From Candidatus Contubernalis alkalaceticus (GTDB lineage Bacteria > Bacillota > Dethiobacteria > SKNC01): a DNA stretch of 64,000 bases. Under the pieces are notes generated by a model. The model was not told the DNA's origin. It saw only the letters and a program-made list of their open reading frames with translations, and searched no databases. The stretch is taken from NCBI RefSeq assembly GCF_022558445.1, contig NZ_CP054699.1, positions 948,001-1,012,000 on the forward strand, read 5' to 3'. Below are positions 61,180 to 64,000 of the stretch, piece by piece (position 1 is the stretch's first letter; every line of letters begins with the position of its first letter). A program made the position numbers and the translations under genes.

Positions 61180-62451
61180 ATGACAAATTTCATTAATCAC
61201 ACTTTGCCCAATGGAATCAACTTGTATATTTATCCTACAGAAAAATTTAAAACGATTGTTTATTCCCTTTTTTTGCATCAAAATTTAAAGAGGGATTTAG
61301 TTACAAAAACTGCTCTGCTGCCCTTTGTTTTAGAGCGGGGTTCAAAAAAATGGCCTAACACACAAAAATTGGTGGTTGCTCTGGAAAACCTTTATGGGGC
61401 AGATATTATGAGTGAGGTAACGAAACGGGGAGAAAGACAAATTCTGCAGTTCATTTTAGAAATTGTAAATCCCCTATATGTTAGGGAGAATGGTGAATTG
61501 GAGAAGAAGGGGTTAGAGGTTCTAAAAGATGTCCTAACAAATCCAGTAGTTGAGAATAATGGTTTTAAAGAATCCTTTGTAAATCGTGAAAAACAAATTC
61601 TTACAAACATAGTGCAGGGGTTGATCAACGACAAAGTTTCTTATGCCGTTGAACGCTGTGTTCAGGAGATGTGCCGGGAGGAAGATTACGGGGTTTACCG
61701 TTTAGGCAGGGTGGAAGATCTGCCCAATCTGGATTCCTCGGGTCTTTACAGCTATTACCAGGAGCTATTAAATTCAGCACCCATAGACATTTTCGTGTTG
61801 GGTAACGTTGATCCGGACAATACCATGGCACTTATGGAGGAAGCCTTTAATTTCCCCCGGGGGAATATTTATGAAATGGAGCCCACCCTGATTTATAAGG
61901 AAGTGAGTGAACCCCGTTATGTGGAGGAACGGTTGGATGTGAACCAGGGTAAATTGACCCTGGGTTTTCGTACTAACACGAAAGTGACTGATGATGATTA
62001 TTATCCACTTTTACTTTACAATGGAATACTGGGAGCTTTCCCTCACTCCAAGCTCTTTCAGAATGTCCGGGAAAAGGCCAGCCTGGCCTATTATGCCAGT
62101 TCCCGGCTGGACAGGGAGAAAGGAATTCTGTTGATTGCTTCGGGAATAGAAATTGAAAATTACCAAAAAGCGTTGGAGATTATTCAGCAGCAGATGGAAT
62201 CCATAAAGGCCGGGGATATCACTGATGATGAGCTTGACAGCACCCGGGTGGGTTATATCAATCAAATAAAAGTGACGGAAGACAGCCCGTATCAAATTAT
62301 TAATCGTTATTTAGGCGGCTTAATTAGCGGACGTCAAGAGACTGAAGAAGAAACCATTGAGCAGATTAACCGGGTACAGGTTGAGGATGTAGTCAGGGTA
62401 GCTGAGAAAATTCAGCTGGATACCATCTATTTTTTACGGAATAAAGAGTAG
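61180..62451 (+). CDS. ymfF: M16 peptidase-like protein, YmfF type (inactive subunit)
   Basis: A 423-residue M16-family protein that lacks the HxxEH zinc motif (the region reads LPFVLERGSKKWP) and is therefore the non-catalytic partner of the next gene. It keeps the substrate-binding elements, including the ...YY...SRLD segment. In B. subtilis the pair is called ymfF-ymfH, near genes for EF-P modification; a strict role is unproven. The start is ATG 61180, fixed by an in-frame stop at 61177-61179. It is 12 bases from the next gene. Confidence 0.9.
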   Translation: MTNFINHTLPNGINLYIYPTEKFKTIVYSLFLHQNLKRDLVTKTALLPFVLERGSKKWPNTQKLVVALENLYGADIMSEVTKRGERQILQFILEIVNPLYVRENGELEKKGLEVLKDVLTNPVVENNGFKESFVNREKQILTNIVQGLINDKVSYAVERCVQEMCREEDYGVYRLGRVEDLPNLDSSGLYSYYQELLNSAPIDIFVLGNVDPDNTMALMEEAFNFPRGNIYEMEPTLIYKEVSEPRYVEERLDVNQGKLTLGFRTNTKVTDDDYYPLLLYNGILGAFPHSKLFQNVREKASLAYYASSRLDREKGILLIASGIEIENYQKALEIIQQQMESIKAGDITDDELDSTRVGYINQIKVTEDSPYQIINRYLGGLISGRQETEEETIEQINRVQVEDVVRVAEKIQLDTIYFLRNKE

Positions 62452-62462
62452 GAGGAAAAAAC

Positions 62463-63767
62463 ATGGCAGTGATCAGTGAACGGTTGTTGAAAAATGATAC
62501 CATACAGGAAAAAGTTCACGTGGCGACCCTTTATCCTGGGCTGGAAGTTTTCGTCTTCCCCAAAAAAGGATATAATAAAAAATACGCCAGTTTTGCTACA
62601 CAATTTGGTTCCATAGACAACAGTTTTTATGTGGAAGGAAATAAAAATTTGCTGGAGGTTCCCGATGGGGTAGCCCATTTTTTGGAGCATAAACTTTTTG
62701 AAGGGGAAAAGGGAAATGTTTTTGATGAGTTTGCCCGAAAGGGTGCTTCAGCCAATGCTTATACTAACTTTACCATGACCAATTATCTTTTTTCCAGCAC
62801 CGATAACTTTGAGGATTGTTTTGATCTTCTAATTAATTTTGTTCAGGATCCCTATTTTACAGCAGAAAGCGTGGAAAAAGAAAAGGGGATTATTGCCCAG
62901 GAAATTCGTATGTATGAGGATAACCCCGGCTGGAGGCTTTTTTTTAATCTGTTGGGCTGTCTCTATTCAGTTCACCCCGTAAGAAAAGATATCGCCGGTA
63001 CCGTAGAAAGTATAATGGATATAGATGAAGAGATTTTATATAAGTGTTATCGGACTTTCTATCATCCCAGCAACATGGCTTTGTTTGTGGTAGGAGACCT
63101 GGAACCAGAAAGGGTCATTCATCAGGTTATGGAAAATCTAGAGCATCGGGATTATCAGCCCCTGGGAGAAATAAAAAGGATTTATCCCGAAGAACCTCAA
63201 GCTGTTCGGGACAAATGTGTAAGGGAAAAGATGGAGGTATATCAACCTCTGCTGAGTCTTGGGTTTAAAGATAGAAACGTGGGATTTACCGGCCGGGATC
63301 TCTTTAAGAAGGAACTAGCCAGTGAATTGGTTTTGGAAATGCTTTTCGGCAAGTCTACGGAAACCTATAACCGGCTTTATGAAGAGGGGTTAATCAATGA
63401 TCAATTTGGAACTTCCTTCGTGGCAGAAAAGGATTATGCTTATACCATGATGGGAGGAGAAACTCCTGATCCCGATAAGCTGTATCAAGCTCTTTTGGAC
63501 AGTATTACACAGTATATCCAAAAAGGTTTTAAAGAAGAAGATTTTGAGAGACAGCGGCGCAAAATGTTAGGGGAATTCTTAAGAAACTTTAATTCCCTGG
63601 AGTTTATTGCAAACAACTTTTTGTATTATCATTTTCGAGAAAACAATCTCTTTGATTTTGTGAGCTTACTGCAGGAGATGAAGGCGGAGGACATTCATCT
63701 CCGTCTGCGGGAACTCTTTGATAAAGACTATCACTCCTGTTCTATTATTACTTCCAATGGAGGTTAA
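62463..63767 (+). CDS. ymfH: M16 zinc metallopeptidase, YmfH type (active subunit)
   Basis: A 434-residue M16 peptidase with the inverted zinc motif in VAHFLEHKLF (HxxEH) and a downstream glutamate in the KEKGIIAQEIRMYEDNP segment. The C-terminal domain holds the R-Y pair region (ASELVLEMLFGKSTETYNRLYEEG). It probably forms a heterodimer with the upstream YmfF-like protein. AGGAGG lies before the ATG. A partial cysteine synthase gene follows three bases later. Confidence 0.93.
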   Translation: MAVISERLLKNDTIQEKVHVATLYPGLEVFVFPKKGYNKKYASFATQFGSIDNSFYVEGNKNLLEVPDGVAHFLEHKLFEGEKGNVFDEFARKGASANAYTNFTMTNYLFSSTDNFEDCFDLLINFVQDPYFTAESVEKEKGIIAQEIRMYEDNPGWRLFFNLLGCLYSVHPVRKDIAGTVESIMDIDEEILYKCYRTFYHPSNMALFVVGDLEPERVIHQVMENLEHRDYQPLGEIKRIYPEEPQAVRDKCVREKMEVYQPLLSLGFKDRNVGFTGRDLFKKELASELVLEMLFGKSTETYNRLYEEGLINDQFGTSFVAEKDYAYTMMGGETPDPDKLYQALLDSITQYIQKGFKEEDFERQRRKMLGEFLRNFNSLEFIANNFLYYHFRENNLFDFVSLLQEMKAEDIHLRLRELFDKDYHSCSIITSNGG

Positions 63768-63770
63768 AAC

Positions 63771-64000
63771 ATGAAAGTTGCGGAAGATATACTGGATTTA
63801 ATCGGTCAAACCCCTATGGTGAGGCTGAAGAAGTTTCTTCCCCGAAGAGATTTAGACATTTATTTGAAGCTGGAGTTCTTTAACCCCGGCGGCAGCATAA
63901 AGGACCGGATTGCCCTTAGTATGATTAAGGCTGCGGAGGAGCAGGGGTTTTTAAAGCCTGGCTCAGTTATTTTAGAGCCCACCAGTGGCAATACCGGTAT
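63771..64000 (+). CDS. cysK: Cysteine synthase A, N-terminal part (3' end outside window)
   Basis: The 76 visible residues match O-acetylserine sulfhydrylase: ILDLIGQTPMVRL, then LKLEFFNPGGSIKDRIALSMI with the PLP lysine in SIKDR, and ILEPTSGNTG. The gene runs off the window. ATG 63771 has GGAGG (63759-63763) seven bases upstream. It could also be another member of the same family (for example cystathionine beta-synthase type), since only the N-terminus is seen. Confidence 0.9.
   Translation, partial: MKVAEDILDLIGQTPMVRLKKFLPRRDLDIYLKLEFFNPGGSIKDRIALSMIKAAEEQGFLKPGSVILEPTSGNTG

Noticed and set aside
1-64000. CRISPR array
   Set aside because: No regularly spaced set of three or more repeats was found; the repeats seen are inverted or coding.

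Overview
The window is a 64-kb piece of a moderate-GC, low-repeat chromosome with strong AGGAGG-type ribosome binding sites, many GTG and TTG starts, a TPP riboswitch, spoIIP and a NodB-type deacetylase, and tRNA genes with encoded CCA. Gene content (ApgM-type kinase/mutase in a hom-lysC operon, MazEF downstream of alr, TRAP transporter, phenylacetate-CoA ligase, HisK_N 7TM sensor) points to a spore-forming anaerobe of the Bacillota, class Clostridia, probably of the Peptococcaceae/Syntrophomonadales kind. The species cannot be fixed from the sequence alone.

Layout. 1-7.4 kb: end of a CBS protein, a lipoprotein, the aspartate/threonine genes hom, an apgM-like gene and lysC, then alr and the ndoAI-ndoA (MazEF) pair. 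7.4-10.4 kb: a class I amidotransferase, a structured non-coding segment, serA and an FmdB zinc ribbon. 10.5-14.9 kb: DUF1614 protein, spoIIP, a convergent deacetylase, and paaK. 15-16.8 kb: an IS110-family element and a repeat-rich gap. 16.9-23.5 kb: hisC, TPP riboswitch-thiC, and thiL-tsaE-tsaB-rimI-tsaD for t6A modification of tRNA. 23.5-28.4 kb: a cluster of DnaA boxes, murC, a radical SAM/PDZ protein, an acetyltransferase and a CPBP protease. 28.4-33.5 kb: a leftward signalling operon (response regulator, solute-binding-7TM fusion, histidine kinase). 33.9-46.8 kb: a rightward cluster of FHA proteins, two PP2C phosphatases, two Ser/Thr kinases with MORN tails, Ig-like and protease ectodomains, and a wall-anchored protein. 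47-51.2 kb: a small secreted protein, a hybrid histidine kinase and a DUF2225 protein. 51.3-51.7 kb: two tRNA-Arg genes. 52.5-57.4 kb: a TRAP transporter and a sodium:solute symporter with a 38-residue partner. 57.6-64 kb: a glycosyltransferase, a large membrane protein with a phosphatase-like ectodomain, an M16 peptidase pair and the start of a cysteine synthase gene.

The part most likely to be an undescribed system is 33.9-46.8 kb. Two proteins place an extracellular module (a trypsin-like protease in one, two Ig-like domains in the other) on one side of a membrane segment and a phosphothreonine-binding FHA domain on the other. They sit beside active-looking kinases that themselves carry a membrane segment followed by MORN repeats, and beside two matching phosphatases. 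No type VI secretion genes accompany them, so this looks like a self-contained envelope phospho-signalling system. The leftward operon next to it (28.4-33.5 kb) is also unusual: an iron-type solute-binding domain is fused to a 7TM sensor whose kinase domain appears dead, with the active kinase supplied as a separate protein.

Other points of interest are two genes whose only sensible start codon is ATA, a cluster of five same-direction DnaA boxes outside any dnaA context, and several unexplained inverted-repeat structures.
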